The notes: generated by a model not told the origin, from the sequence alone. A stretch of DNA of 55,680 nt from Lindgomyces ingoldianus (GCF_010093535.1 NW_022985193.1:672186-727865); one strand, 5' to 3'. Counted from the stretch's first letter, positions 10,271-23,985 are shown. Made by a program: numbers and translations.

Positions 10271-12107
10271 ACATGGTCCACAAGCGAATGTTCAACACAA
10301 GCGAGTGTTCCGCCCTACTACTAAATTTAACTTTAAAGACTATTAATTTAACAACGCAAAAATATACTATATAAAATAAACTACTATAGAATTATTTAAT
10401 ATTCTTACATGTATAAGAGTTATGCCTAGGCTTGTTGCAGCGCTTGCAGCGCTGTACGCGCGCTGCGCTGCTTTTAGCAGTTAACTTCTTCTAAGGCATT
10501 TTGCTACTTTCTACTATACTAGTAAGCTTTTAAGTACTTAACTTAAAGCCTTAATAACTTATTAAAGTTTTTTCTTTTTAAATTTACTTTTTTTTACGCT
10601 GCTTACACTTTATAGCTGCCTTACAGGCCCTCTCTAGAGCAGCTGCTTAATTGCGCTGTAGAACAGCAACATAAGCTATCTTAGTAGCGCCCTTACTTAG
10701 CTGCTTTGCTAGATTAAGCATAGTTAAAAAAAATTTTTAATGCCTTTAAATCTAATTATATAGTAAAGTTAACTAAGCCTTAACCTTATAAAGATTACTA
10801 GGTGTTTAAGCCTCCTAAGTAGTATTTAGTAGTAGAGTAGCTAGCTAATTAGGTAGCTGTATATTAAGCTTTAAGAGCACTAGCTTTAGGTTAAATAGAA
10901 CTAGTCCTATAGCTCTAAAGCCTACGCAGATATTATCTATTATAATTAAGTAACTAAATGCTGCCTTAAAGGCTAGTAAAAAGGTTAGCTTGTTAATATA
11001 GTTAATCTAGTAGCAGATTAACTAGCTAATTTTAGTACTGTACGCGCGCTTTAACAGCAAAAAGCAGCCAACGTTAAGCGGCTGTAGAATATATAACGCG
11101 TGTGCTAGCATACAGAGCGCTATAATACGCCTCTGCTTACAGAGCTCTAGGAATTTAACAGAGTAATAGCTTTTATAGCTATTAAAAATAAGCAGCTACT
11201 ATAAGCCTACTAAGTAATCTTTTATGTGCAGATTAAAGTGCTCTAGCTATATAATTTTATGTTTGTTAGTTATCTAGCTATTATTACTAACACTAATAGC
11301 CTAGTCCTTTAGTATATCCTTATCCTTATACTAGGCAGATAGGTAATGCTTGCCTTTAAAGATTATGTACAGAGGTATTGCCTACTTATTTATGTTAATG
11401 CCTGTAATAACTGTTACCTATTTACAGTTGCCTAGCTGTATAGCCTTTAGCTAATTATGTCTATCTGTGCCTATAATAACTATTTAGCTTAATATAACCC
11501 CTATTTAAAAGCCTGTCTTGTTAAAATTATACATGTCCTAATCTATAATGCTGTACTTTAATTATGTAGCCTTTATAAGCTTAAACTACTTGCTTATAAT
11601 TACTAGATCTTTACATTTTACTTATTAGTAATTATATAGTTAGCTAAGGTAGGTTTTAACTACTAGCGTATACGCAACAAAGTTAGATGGCTAGTTAATA
11701 CCTGCTAGTAGAGCGCTGCGCTTAGTAAGAAGCTTGTTAGCTATCTCTTATACAGCACCTAGAGTAGGCGCAAATCCTTAGGAATCTAGATTAAGTATAT
11801 GCTTAATAATTACTTCTTCTTCTAGCTTTATAAGCTTCTTGTTGTTAGCCATACAGTTGCGTTGCATAGTCATCCCTGCGCGTTGTTAGCAGAGAGCTAT
11901 TTAATTAACATTATAAAGTGCTGCAGCGCGCCTCTTAGTTAAAGACATGTCTCTATTAAAAGCTTAAATAGCTAGGTAAATTCTAGCCTCTTTTAAAGAT
12001 AATTAATTGTATAGTTGTTAATGCATCACAGTTAGTAGTAGGTTAGCTGCGTTTTAGTGGTGGGGCGGAACACTCGCTTGTGTTGAACATTCGCTTGTGG
12101 ACTATGT
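10271..12107 (-). mobile_element. Fot1/Pogo element, copy 1
   Basis: The TIR of about 45 bp begins ACATGGTCCACAAGCGAATG and its complement ends at 12107. TA flanks are at 10269-10270 and 12108-12109. It is 1837 bp long. It carries one transposase frame on the minus strand (10392-11852). A second copy in opposite orientation lies at 39095-40934 (1840 bp). The 3-bp length difference falls within the coding region. Confidence 0.95.
10392..11852 (-). pseudogene. Fot1/Pogo transposase, RIP-inactivated
   Basis: The frame runs from ATG at 11852 to TAA at 10392, 487 codons including the stop. The length is consistent with an absence of frameshifts. Translation begins MANNKKL and has the Fot1/Pogo signature: an N-terminal helix-turn-helix with a LDS.GFAPTL stretch, then the DDE integrase-like domain, then a C-terminal Cys/His segment (CNKPRHNSYTCK). 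It is interrupted by many TAA/TAG codons, at positions where the family has Gln or Trp, so inactivation is by RIP. Its function was excision and TA-targeted integration of the element. Confidence 0.85.
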
Positions 12108-13295
12108 TATGTGTAGATTTATTTTTAATTATGTCTTTTAAACTATTATAAAATATTTAGTAAAAGGCCTTTTAGTCTGTCTATCTATAGATAGCTAGCT
12201 GCTCTTAAAAGTGTGCAGCATAGTACTAAGCTGTACCTTTTTTTTTGTTTTAGAGCATTTAGTTTATTAGCTGTAATTTTTTATTTATTTATAGTTTTAT
12301 AAATAGTTAATAGAGCTTCTTTAAAGGCTTCTACACTACTAAATATTTTCTTAGTCTTAGAATTTAGTGTAGTGCTATTTACTTTAAAATCTATCTAATT
12401 ATTTATGTGTAGTTAGAACTAAATTATAAAAGGTTCTTCTAAATATAGTCTTATCTAGAATATTATTTCTACATTAGTTTAAAATGCTCCTCTATTATAC
12501 TGCATGTAAAGGTGGCATCTAGTAAAAAAGAGGTAGAGGTTCTTAGGCAATCCTTTAAAAAGCTTTAAAAGGGCTAGTCTTAAAGTCTTCTTAGCTATAA
12601 TGCTTGTTTTTTTAGTTAAGATATTCTAGAGCTTAGCTAGCTCTACTTATAATGCGTGTATCTAGTTTGCAGAGCTTATAGCTAATTAAAGGTTTATTAG
12701 TGTAAGTTAGTTATTAAATTTTACTACTTTTTAGTATAAGTTTTTTACTTTTTTTATAAAGACTAATTAGTTTATTAATCTTATTACTAATCTGCTAAAG
12801 TTTCTTAATGTTATTCTAGATACTATTAATCTGTTCTGCTAGGACTCCTTTATTAGCTGTTAGAACCTCTGTTAATCCTAATAAAGCTATGTAAGCTATG
12901 TTAGAATTAAGGTTATGTTAAGTAGTTATACTTTTTAAAAAGTGCAGTGTTTAATGTTATAATTCTTGCTTTAAAAAGCACTTAGGTTAATGTTATTCCT
13001 AGGGTAGTAGGACAGAGGATAGAGGCTAGCAGCAGGGTGTACAGCTCTGCGTGATAGCTATTAGGCTAATAGAGTTAGGTAGAGTAACTAGATTATAGTT
13101 TGTCCCTATAGCAGTAGTATAGTAGCTAGGTTAAATAGTCCTGTTAGACAGAATTAGAGGTATATATGTTATAAGATATATAAATAGTATTACCGCTCTT
13201 TAAAAAGCTAGAATGCTACTTAGTTTATATAAAAAATAAACTTAAACATTAAACACACCTTCTAAAAGTTATTTAAAGTTAGAACTATATACATG

Positions 13296-13883
13296 TGTTA
13301 CGGTCTACGGTTGGACCAGCGTAACCCCACCAGCGGTGCTCCACAATCTAGCTGGTTTGGGGCAGGGCTCGCTTAGAAACCAATCGGAGGACGCGGAGGC
13401 AGCGCGGCTGCCCAAAATCATGGAAGAGTGTGTTGTCTAATAGAGGGATAGGACGCGAGTCTTGCAAGTTTAAGAGAGCTTAACAAGCTCTGCTTAGCAG
13501 GCTTATGCAAGCTTGTTTAACTCGCCTTAGCACCCCAGCACATGTATATAGTTCCCACATTAAACAACCTTTAGGAGGTGTGTTTAACATTTAGTTTATT
13601 CTCTACATAGACTAAGTAGCATTTAGCTTTCTAAAGAGCTGCAATACTATTTGTATATCTTGCACTATATATACCTCTAACCCTGTCTAACAGGACTGTT
13701 TAACCCGGCCTCCCTACTGCTGCACATAGGGCAAACCACAATCTGGTCACTCTCCCTCCCTCCATTAGCCTAATAGCCTGTACGTAGGACTGTACACCCT
13801 ACTAGATTAGCCCCTACTATCTGTCCTACTCCCCCTAGGAACATTATAAGACCTAAGTGCTTCCTAAAGTAAGAATTATAACA
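13296..13883 (+). repeat. 5' LTR of the gypsy element
   Basis: 588 bp, TGTTACGG...TAACA. The outer (left) part retains C-rich sequence such as CCCCACCAGCGG and GGACGCGGAGGC. The inner (right) part shows C-to-T changes relative to the 3' LTR, for example CTACTGCTGC against CTACTGCCGC. Confidence 0.9.
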
Positions 13884-13949
13884 TTAAACACTACTCTCTT
13901 TAAAAAGTATAGCAACCTTTTAACACAACTTAGACTCTAACATAGCCTA

Positions 13950-16900
13950 CGCTGCGCTATTAGGATCTACAGAAGTTCCTACCTAAAGCAAAGCTGTTCT
14001 AGTAGAACAGATTAACTCTATCTAGGACAACATTAAAGAACTCTAGCAGATTAGTAATAAGGTTAGCAAGTTACTAAAACTTAAGTAAGAAATAGCTAAC
14101 CTCTGCTAAAAAACTATAAACTTACTAAGCCTCCTGTCCCTTACTAAACTCTATAAAGACATTACCTAAGCCTACTAGATACATAAATTATAAGTAGAAC
14201 TAGTAAAAGTCTAAAATATTTTAATAAATAGAGTAAGTGTTATAGCTAAGAAGGCTTTAAGACTAGCCTTTCCTAAGCCTTTTAAAAGATTGCTAAAGGA
14301 CCTTTAATTATTCTTTACTAAATGCTACCTCTATATGCAATACAATAAAGAAGCATTTTAGACTAATGCAGAAATAATCTCCTAGATAGGACTACACTTA
14401 AAAGGCCCCCCTATAATCTAGTTTTAACTCTACACTAATAACTAGATAGACTTTAGAGCTAACAGCGCTCTACTTAATTTTAAAATAAAAGAAGTATTTA
14501 GCAGCATTAAAAATTTTAAGGCAGCTTTATTAGCTATTTATAAGACCTTAGACAAAAAAAGAATTGCAGCTAACTAACTAGATAATATAAGACAGGGCAG
14601 TAGGCTAGTCTAAAACTATGCAGCGTGTTTTAGGGAGTAAATAGCTATCTGCGGATAGAATAACTAGAAAGCCCTATGCTGCATGTTTTATAATAGACTA
14701 AATAATAAAGTAAAAGACAAGTTTATGCACATAGACTAACTAACTACTCTTAAAAAATACATTAAGAAAGCAACAACTTATAATAATTACTATAAAGAAC
14801 ATAAAAGAGAAAAAAAATTAAAAGGAACCTTCTAAAAACTAGAATTTATCCCTAAAAAGAAAGAGCTTTTATAATATAATAAAAAGCTAATAGACCTTAG
14901 TTATGTAAAGCATACATAAAGCCCCCTCTCTAAAAAGAGCTAAGTTTTAGGATGTAATAGGCCACTTTTAACAAAGGAACAACAAAAATAGCTAGAGGAC
15001 AAGGCCTACTTAAACTGTAGAAAAGTAGGACATTTCTACTAAAATTACCTAGACTCTTAAAAAAGAGAGAATAAAAATACTACTACAACAATAAAAGCTA
15101 TCACTACTAAATATAGCCTTATAGATAAGGAAATATAAGAAAGACTAGACAATAAACTTTGCTAGTAATGTAAAGAAAACTACTTCTTAAACAACTGTTC
15201 TAAACTGTATTAAAAGGTAGTTATTTAAAATTTTAGTAGCCTTAATATAGTATTACAGGACCTTATAATTCTTAAGGGATATAAAGAAGAAACTTAGATC
15301 TAAGGATATATTATAAATATCTAAAAAAGAGAAAAACAGTTCCCCCTCTAAGACTAAACCCCTAGTACTTTAGTAAAAGAACTTTCCTAACAGTTTTAGA
15401 AATACAGGTGCTAGAAGTGCAGGTTATAACATAACTATCTAAGCAACTGTATAGTCTTGCTTTACTAAATAAACATTAGCAACAACTACTTAACATTTAA
15501 CATTATACAGAAGATAGCTAAAGTTAAATACAATATTATAAGTAAAAAAAAGTAATAGTAATTTTTTACTAAGATTAGAGATTAAAAGCTAGAGTAGCTA
15601 AGTAAACCTACTAAGTTTAAAGTACTGCAACTAGCGTCTAAAAAATCTAAGACACTACTTTTAAGCCTAGCAATCTCTAGGAAGGCTCTTGCAAGACAAC
15701 AGAATTGCAGACAATGTGTCCTCTGCAGAAGTAGCACCTATAGCACAAACAGTTACTAATAGAAAGAACACCCTGTACAGCTAGTACAAACAAAAGAATA
15801 CCCTTAGTGGACCTAAAAAAGTCCCCTTAACATGTTACATAGACCTAATAATTGTCTATACTTTTAGTACTAATGCACGCAACAGTATTGCATTAAGCAT
15901 TAGGACAACAAACATTAAGCAGGATAGTGGCCCACATAGGAAAGGAACTATAATAGTTGCCTATAGCAGGGAACAGCCTTAGCCTGTAAAACTATAAATT
16001 GCTACACTTGTTAAACAGCTCCCCCTTATAAATAAGAAGGGTAGATAAAGTGTAATAAATAAGACAACTATAGGTTCTACTATTTCTAGTAAAAAGTAGT
16101 AAGAAAAGAAGACTATCTAATATTACATTACTTAGTTAAAGATTATAAATGTAAAGTAACTAACTACTATAATTAAGAACATTAAATCTACAAAAAAAAG
16201 AAGTATAAGTTTAATAATAACTTATAAAATATTAATTCTTATCTTTTTCTAGATAAAGAAGTTAAACATAATATATTAGCAGTAATTGCAGTAGGGTAAG
16301 GGGTAGGACACAGCCTAACAACCACCTTCACGTACAAAGGATAGCCTAGGCTAGCCCTTATAGACAGCAGATGCACCTTTACTGCTATAGATAAGGATTA
16401 GGTAGATAAGTAAGGCATACTATTCTACATAAAAAAAAACCTATTTAAGGTAACCCTTACTAACGCATTATTAATTAAGTATAGTAGAGAATAAATTAAC
16501 CTAGAAACTTATAAAAAGGACTTTAAAACCTCTAACATAAAAGATTAGAGATCTATAAACATACTTAAACTAGAAGGCAAATATAATGTAATTCTAGGCT
16601 ATAACTAGCTTAAAACTTATAATCTAGCAATTAATTAGAGAACTATAACTATAGAAACCCCTAACAACCACGCACGCATAACCTAGTTAGCATGCTACAA
16701 CAACAGATGCCTAGTCTATAAACAAGCTAAGCAGGGTAGCAGTTACTACCCTAAGAAAAGGAAGCTCTAGAAATTCCTTTACTAAGAACTAAAAGCTTAA
16801 GTAATAAAAATAATAAAAGAAAAACTTAAGAAAGTCTCTTATAAAAAAATTAAAGCAGACAAGAATATAAAATAGATTAGTGTTGTATAAGTCTAAGAAG

Positions 16901-19760
16901 AAGGTTAAATTCTGCCTAAATATAAAGACTATAAGGACATGTTTAAAACACTAGAAGACCCTAGAGAACTACTACTACACTAGCCTTAGGACTACACTAT
17001 TAACTTAATAAAAGATTACAACCTAAAGACGCATAAGCTCTGCCCCTTAACTAGGGCACAAAAGAAGGCCTTACAAGAGTACGTTAATAAGATGTTAGTA
17101 TAAGGCCACATCTAGAAAAGCTATAGCCTTATAGCGTTAGCAGTAGTCTTTGCAAAGAAGAAAGGAGGAAAGATCTAAGTCTGTTAGGACTATAGAACCC
17201 TAAATAATAACATAGTCTAAGATTAGTTTTCTCTACTAATTATATAAGATATTATAAACTAACTAAGAGGAACCTAGTACTTTATAAAGTTTAACATACA
17301 AGACAGATTTAACAAGATAAAAATATAAAAAGAAGATAAGTAGCTTATAGTGTTTAGAACTTTATAAGGACTTTATAAGCTACTAGTAATGCTGTTTAGC
17401 TTAATAAATGCCTTAGCAACCTTTTAGTAAATTATTAATACTGCTCTTAACCCTTATCTAGATGTCTTCACCCTAGTATATTTAGATAACGTCCTTATCT
17501 ATTTAAGAGATACCCTAGAAGACTATGTATAGAAGGTATAAAAAGTCTTAGAACAGCTTAAGAAGTACAGACTTTACCTACAGCTCTCTAAATGTAAGTT
17601 CTATGTTACTAAAACAAAGTACTTAAGATTTATAATTAATAAAAAAGAAATAAAAATTAACTTAGCTAAAGTATAGAAGGTACTAGAGTAGCTAGAACCT
17701 ATAATAGTTAAGAAAGTAAAAGAATTCCTTAGACTATTAAGCTATGTTAAACAAATAGTTAAGGACTATTTAAAAATTACTATACTATTAATAAACGCTA
17801 TAACTAAGAAGCAGGCAACAGTAAAGTTTGTCTAAACCCCTAAAATAAACAAAGCATTTATAACGCTAAAACAAGCTATAACAGATAAACTAGTATTAAG
17901 AATGTACAACCTATAATTAGAAATAAAGATCTACACAGACGCATCTCTTAGAGCTAGCAGAGCTGCGTTATACTAAAAGCAGGAAGACAGAAAGTGGCAC
18001 CTAGTCGCGTACCACTCTGCTAAGTTCTTAGGTCTAGAAGTAGGCTACAGCGTACCTAATAAAGAGCTAAAAGCAATATTAAATGCTGTAAGAGTATAAG
18101 CTATAGAGCTACATAGAATAGTAAAGCTATTTAATATTATAACTAACTATGCAAACTTAGTTACGTTTTTGTTAGTAAAGAAACTATTACTAATGCACAT
18201 AAAATAGGCAATAAAACTTGCATAGTTTAACTATATTATTAAGCACGTGCCTAGAGCACAAAACTAGCAGGCTAACGCTCTTAGCTAAAGACTAGACTAC
18301 TTTAATAAAGAAAAGAAAGGAACTAAAGAATTTACACTCTTTAAGAAAACTAATAAAGAATAGGTCTATAACAGACTCTAACCTATAGAAGAATTCTACA
18401 TGCTTATAGCTAGTAAGTAAGAATAGAAGAACCTAATCTAAGAGTATTATAAATCTCTAATGTTTAGACATCTAGGAATAGGCACCCTTTAGAAGAAGCT
18501 AAGGGCTGCTATACTATAATAAATACTAAAAGTAAAGCAACTATGCATAGAGGTGCTTAGAGAATGCAATACCTGCAATAAGAATAACTTAAGAAGGCAT
18601 AAGGCCTATAGATATTTCTAACTAATTAAAGCACTAAAGCTACTATAGATAATAATTACAATAGACTTTATTATAAGATTACTCTTATTTAAAGAACTAG
18701 GAACAGACAGGATGTGCAATATAATTACAGTAGCTTTAGATAAAACTACTAAGTATCTACACACCTAGCCTTTAGAAAAAACAATAACAGCTAAGAAATT
18801 TATTTATAAATTAAAGTAAAACATAATATTAGTACATAAATGCCTTAGGATTATTATCTCTAACTAAGATAAGCTATTTACTAGCAGGTTCTAAAAAGCA
18901 GTAATGCAGCACCTTAGCATAGCACACAAGCTATTAACAGCCTACTACCTGTAAACAGACAGACAGACTAAAAAAGCAAATGCAGAAATAGAAAAATATT
19001 TAAGAAAGTACATTTTCTATACTTAGAATAACTAGCTAGAATAGCTTTTAATAGCGCAGCTAGCAATTAATAACATAGAATTAGCTATAACAAAAGAAAC
19101 GCTATATAAAGCTAATTTTAGATATAATTTGTACTTTATGTTGCATAGAAGTTAACTTATAGACTTATAAGAGTTAATAGATTAGCTAACAGACCTATGT
19201 TAGATACATAAAAGATTAGCTGTTAAAGCAAGGTCTAGCAGAGCAACAATAGAAAAGTACGTAAACAAATTATAATAACTAGGACTAGAAATCTACTTAG
19301 GAGACTACATGTATTTTAACACTAAGAGTCTTAAGATACTTAGACCTTCTAGAAAGCTAGCAGAAAAAAGGATAAGACTATACAAAGTCCTTTAAGCCTA
19401 GCAAGATAACTGCAAGCTTAAGCTCCCCCTACACATAAAAATACACCTGTGGTTCTATATTTCTAGGTTAGAAAAGGCACTTAAAGAAATTCCCCTATCT
19501 ACATAAGAATAAAAGAACAAAGAAACAGAGTATAAAGTTAAACGCATAGTAGGTAAATAAAAGAATTAGAAGAAATTTTTAGTAAAATAGAAAGAATAGC
19601 TTACTAGCAAAAACACATAGAAACTAGTTAAGAATTTAAAGAACGCGCAGCTGTTAGTATAAAAGTACTTTTAGGCTTATCTAAAAGAAACTAGCTAGGC
19701 AATAAGGCACCTATATTAAAAGGAACAGCTATGTTATTACTAGATAGCAGCAGCCTTTAG
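13950..19760 (+). pseudogene. Gypsy gag-pol polyprotein, RIP-inactivated
   Basis: The gag ends with a CCHC knuckle relic at 15016-15048 (CRKVGHFY.NY). The protease is visible at 16357-16380 as LIDSRCTFT (expected DSG; GGA has become AGA), followed by VILGYN.LKTYN near 16583-16650. The reverse transcriptase shows the VYLDNVLIY box at 17476-17500 (usual YLDD; the second Asp is Asn). RNase H has YTDAS at 17932-17946. Integrase follows with a Cys pair (CNTC) near 18560, an ITIDFII strand near 18655 and a NAEIEKYLRKY stretch near 18985. TAA/TAG stops occur every few codons. No function remains. Confidence 0.85.
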
Positions 19761-20355
19761 AGACAAGTCCTAGCTAACAACAGTTAAGAAGGAGAATAGC
19801 CCTCTACTTTAGCCTTAAGAGCTTCTATCTTGTTTAAGGAAGACAGATCCCTCTCTAAATACTTTACGCAATAAGCTTCTAATAGATCTAGTAATTTTTA
19901 AATACAGTCTTATTTAGAACGCTCTCTAGCTTTTGCCTCTAGAGTCTTCTAGACCTAATGTAACATCTTGTTGTTAAGATCTTACTTTTAAGCCCTTACA
20001 GCAACTACTTTCTAAAGAAGTGTCTCTCTCTTCTTCTCTAAACAATCCTACGCAGCATTAAAAATAAAGGCGTTGCATTTACTATTTTTTTTTACACACT
20101 TAACGCACTTATCTAAGGATAAAGTTAACACATAAGACAACCCTAAGGATTAGCAAGCGCTATAGGGCCTTATCTTTGTCTAATAAAGAGGATTAAAACA
20201 ACAAGTAACACAGGGACAGCAGGACAAGCACAACTAGCAAGCTATTTAGTATAGGATAAATAGATGTTAAGGATGCTTTTTAGTGGGCAAACGCCTACCT
20301 TATAAATAAACCCTTACTAACACAGTTGTGTGAGCAGAGCGGCGAGGACGCCGCT

Positions 20356-20372
20356 GGGGAGAGGGGGCAGCG
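20356..20372 (+). promoter_or_regulatory. Polypurine tract of the gypsy element
   Basis: A purine run GGGGAGAGGGGGCAG directly precedes the 3' LTR. This is the expected primer site for plus-strand DNA synthesis. It has escaped RIP although the coding region next to it has not. Confidence 0.75.
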
Positions 20373-20960
20373 TGTTACGGTCTACAGTTGGACCAGCGTA
20401 ACCCCACCAGCGGTGCTCCACAATCTAGCTGGTTTGGGGCAGGGCTCGCTTAGAAACTAATTGGAGGACGCGGAGGCAGCGCAGCTGCCTGAAATCATGG
20501 AAGAGTGTGTTGTCTAATAGAGGGATAGGACGCGAGTCTTGCAAGTTTAAGAGAGCTTAACAAGCTCTGCTTAGCAGGCTTATGTAAGCTTATTTAACTC
20601 GCCTTAGCACCCTAGCACATGTATATAGTTCCCACATTAAACAACCTTTAAGAGGTGTGTTTAACATTTAGTTTATTCTCTATATAGACTAAGTAGCATT
20701 TAGCTTTCTAAAGAGCTGCAATACTATTTGTATATCTTGCACTATATATACCTCTAACCCTGTCCAACAGGACTATTTGACCCGGCCTCCCTACTGCCGC
20801 ACATAGGGCAAACCACGATCCGGTCACTCTCCCTCCCTCCATTAGCCCAATAGCCTGTACGTAGGACTGTACACCCTACCGGATTGGCCCCTACTATCCG
20901 TCCTACTCCCCCTAGAAACATCATAAGACCCGAGTGCTTCCCGAAGCAAGGATTGTAACA
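20373..20960 (+). repeat. 3' LTR of the gypsy element
   Basis: 588 bp, same ends as the 5' LTR. Here the inner (left) part is the more mutated (GGTCTACAGTTGG against GGTCTACGGTTGG; ACTAATTGG against ACCAATCGG). The outer right part keeps CpG-rich sequence (GATCCGGTCAC, CTACCGGATTGG, GACCCGAGTGC). Confidence 0.9.
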
Positions 20961-21211
20961 ACATGTTTAGAGGTGCTAAGAATAAGTTAGATAAGTTTAT
21001 TAAGTTTGCAGCACAGCAAACTTGCTTAGCTTGTTAGACTTGTTAGACTTATAGCCTGTCTTTCTATTAGACAACGCACTCTTCTATAACTGCAGGCAAC
21101 AATGCCGCTTCTGTACCTTCTGATTAGTCTATAAGCGAGCTCTGCTCTAACCTAGCTAGATTGTAGAGCACTACTGGTGGAGTTACGTTAGTCTAACCAT
21201 AGACTGTAACA

Positions 21212-21975
21212 GATTTTCCCCTTAGATAGCATTTATAGCTAATATAGCTAATTCTTTGTGCGCTAAGCATAATCTAGGCTATATTAGCATAAACTAGCCT
21301 AGTATATTTATAAAGTGTTATTTAAAGCTTAAAGTAAAGTTTTAAGCGCAAGTATAGTTAATAGATATTTAGCTTATAATAAAGCCTATCTTGCTAAAGT
21401 TATACATGTTATTATTCTAGATGCTATACTTAGCTTTAATATTCTTTATAAGGCTAAACCTGCTTTAAATTACTCTAGAATCTTTATAAAAAGCTTTTTT
21501 ATAGTTGTACTACACTTAAATGTTACTTTAAGCTTTATATAACGCTTTCTAAACATACTAGGCTAGTTTATGCTAACATAGCCTAGATTACGCTTAGCGT
21601 GTAAAGAATTAGCTATATTAGCTATAAATGCTATTTAAGGGGAAAATCCTTGCGCATATAGCTTAATTATAGTCTTAATAATTACCTGCTTCTTATTATT
21701 ACCTAGCTTTTATAAGTTAGCTATAGAATTAGCTTATAAAGGTTGTCTAGTGCTGTAGTTATTTTTTTTTAAGAAACTTTATACATAGCTGTAGCATGTT
21801 TCTTTAAGAGTTTTATATCTTTTTTAAAAGCTTAGAGTGTTAGCTATATCTAACATTCTTTTAGCATGTCTAAGTAGTGTTGTTAGGAATACATTAGTAT
21901 AGAAAGAGTAGTTTAGTAAGGTCTTAGTAAAAGTAAGTAACTTAGGTGTGTAAGCAACTTGCCTGTAAAGTACGT
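21212..21975 (+). mobile_element. Foldback element, centre and right arm
   Basis: Matches the foldback elements at 27227 and 46549 from TTTTCCCCTTAGATAG to the terminal ACGT at 21975, followed by TA. Its left part was separated by the insertion of the older gypsy, whose LTR begins at 21211, and is not found next to the other end of that gypsy. Confidence 0.8.
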
Positions 21976-23985
21976 TATAAGTAATAAATGCTTTAAAAAA
22001 GTTTATTTAGAAGTGCTTTAAATTAACTAGAGTAATATATCTACTACTTCTCTTTAAAAGTGTTATATATATACCTCTGCTTTCTACACCCCTAAGCTTA
22101 CCTAAGTTATTAGAATCTTACCTTTATATTCTTTAGCTTATGCATGTAGCTAGTCTCTAGCTCTTTTTATTATACGCACGCTTAAGAGGTGCTTTACTTG
22201 CTTTAACTAAAGCTATAGAAGATAATGTTTTAGTATAAAAAGTAAAAGTTAATTTTTTAACTAGCAAGTTAGCTATTTAAATTAATGGGCTTAGTAAATC
22301 TACTTTTTTAGTTAAGTGCACTTCTTAGAAATTACTAGTATGCTTATGCCTACTTTATATAAGGTGTATTATAGAGCTATTTATAAGCTCTAGCTTAGAA
22401 GTTAGCTCTAGAGTAATAAGTACTATATATTTATTAAGAACTACATAAATTCTTAGTAACTTACTTATTATACTTATTACTTATATAGTTACTTTTACTT
22501 TTAAGTGCTAATTCTCTAGCTAGCTAACTTAAGTTTTAATAAGCTTTTTAGTTTTTACACTTTTAAGCTTACACTTTTAAAGCTTCTAAATTAGTATATT
22601 ACTTTACTACTTATTTAACTTTTAAAGTAAAAGCTTAAAAGCTTTTTGTATATTATAAATTTTACTTTACTTATTATAATTTTTTATAATTTTAGAAGCT
22701 TTTTTTAAAAAAAATTAGCTTATTACTTTTATTTTTATAAAAGTATATCTTATTAAAAGCTAAATTTTTATAGTAATTACTTAGTTAAGTAATAAAACTT
22801 ATATTTTATAAATATTTAAGGCTCTATAGCCTATAAGATATTTTATGTAGCCTTATAAAGTTACTTTAAAGCTTTACTTTTAACACTAAGCTGCTTACTT
22901 TCTATTAAGTAGGTAAGTGTAATAGCTATATGCATATATTCTGCTCTAATTAGGCCTTAGATTAGCTATAGTACTTCTTACTTACTTTAGCTTATAGTAT
23001 TTAAAGTAATTAGTAAACTATATGTTTAAGACTTTATTTAGTAAGTGTAAGTTATGTGTGTGCAACAGGCTTATATTATACAGCTATGTTGCTGCGTCTA
23101 CTACTTCTAGCTAGAGCTTTTTAAAGAGTTTTATGCTACTTTTTATTTTAATAAACTTTATAATTATTTTTTATTTAGCTTTTTCTATAGCTTTATTTAG
23201 CTTATAAGTATATAGTAAAAAGCTTTTAATATTAAATGCTAGATTTCTTTACTTAAAGCTTATACTTTAACTTTTTATGCTAAGAGAGTGTAGTAGTGTT
23301 ATTATTTTACTATATTTTACTAATTTAAAGCTTATATTAATTAGACACTATGCTTTTAAAGTTCTTTATTACTTTTTAAATTTTTAAAAGCATTTTTGCT
23401 TAAAGAAAGTATAAAAAGATTTTTCTACTATATTTATTTTTAATAATTATTATCTATAGAGCTCTGCTGCGCCCTAATAGCATATTAAACATGTTCTATG
23501 CAACTCTCTAAAATAGGTAGAGAGCTTACTCTTTTAGTCTTCTTAATATAACTTACTTAGTGTGTGTTATTGTGTAGTGCTTATAGTATACTTACTTTAT
23601 ACTTATTATTTATATGTTTCTTATGCTTTTAACTAGAGCTTATAAAGCTTTAAAGCCTAGGTGTTTTATGTGTGTATGCTAAAGCTTTTCTAACTTTAAG
23701 CATAAAAATATAGTTTATAAGTGTTAGCATTTTAAAAGTATACTTTACACTAGTAAGTAAGAAAAGACAGCTTTATATTTAATAAACATAAAGTTATATT
23801 TTTAGTAAAGTGTTATAAGTACTTTATTCTTTTCTAGCATACTTATGTGCAGTGTATAGTTAAGTTTTAAATGCTATAGTTTTTTTTCTTTTAAATAAGC
23901 CTTTAAAATAATATTAATGTAAAATTCTTTTACTATAACTACTTTTATAGTATAAGATCTTCTGTGCGCTTTTTTATACTTTATT

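Larger units (their letters stand above)
13296..20960 (+). mobile_element. Complete Ty3/gypsy LTR retrotransposon
   Basis: The two LTRs are 588 bp each (13296-13883 and 20373-20960), start TGTTACGGTC and end AACA. The 5-bp duplication ACATG lies at 13291-13295 and 20961-20965. The total is 7665 bp. Domain order gag, protease, RT, RNase H, integrase identifies Ty3/gypsy. All reading frames carry RIP stops. It is inserted in the LTR of an older, reversed member of the same family, so it is the younger of the two. Confidence 0.95.
9700..21211 (-). mobile_element. Older reversed Ty3/gypsy relic, split by two insertions
   Basis: On the minus strand the 5' LTR starts TGTTACAGTC at 21211 and runs to 20966. 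It then continues across the younger gypsy insertion from 13290 to about 12958 (ending TATAACA). Gag sequence follows, down to about 9700. It resembles the gag of the gypsy at 13296-20960, including the CCHC region (about 9940-10010). A Pogo element is inserted at 10271-12107. The pol part and 3' LTR are missing. The LTR is strongly RIP-mutated throughout, more than that of the younger element. It lies in a foldback element, of which only the right part survives at 21212-21975. Confidence 0.8.
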
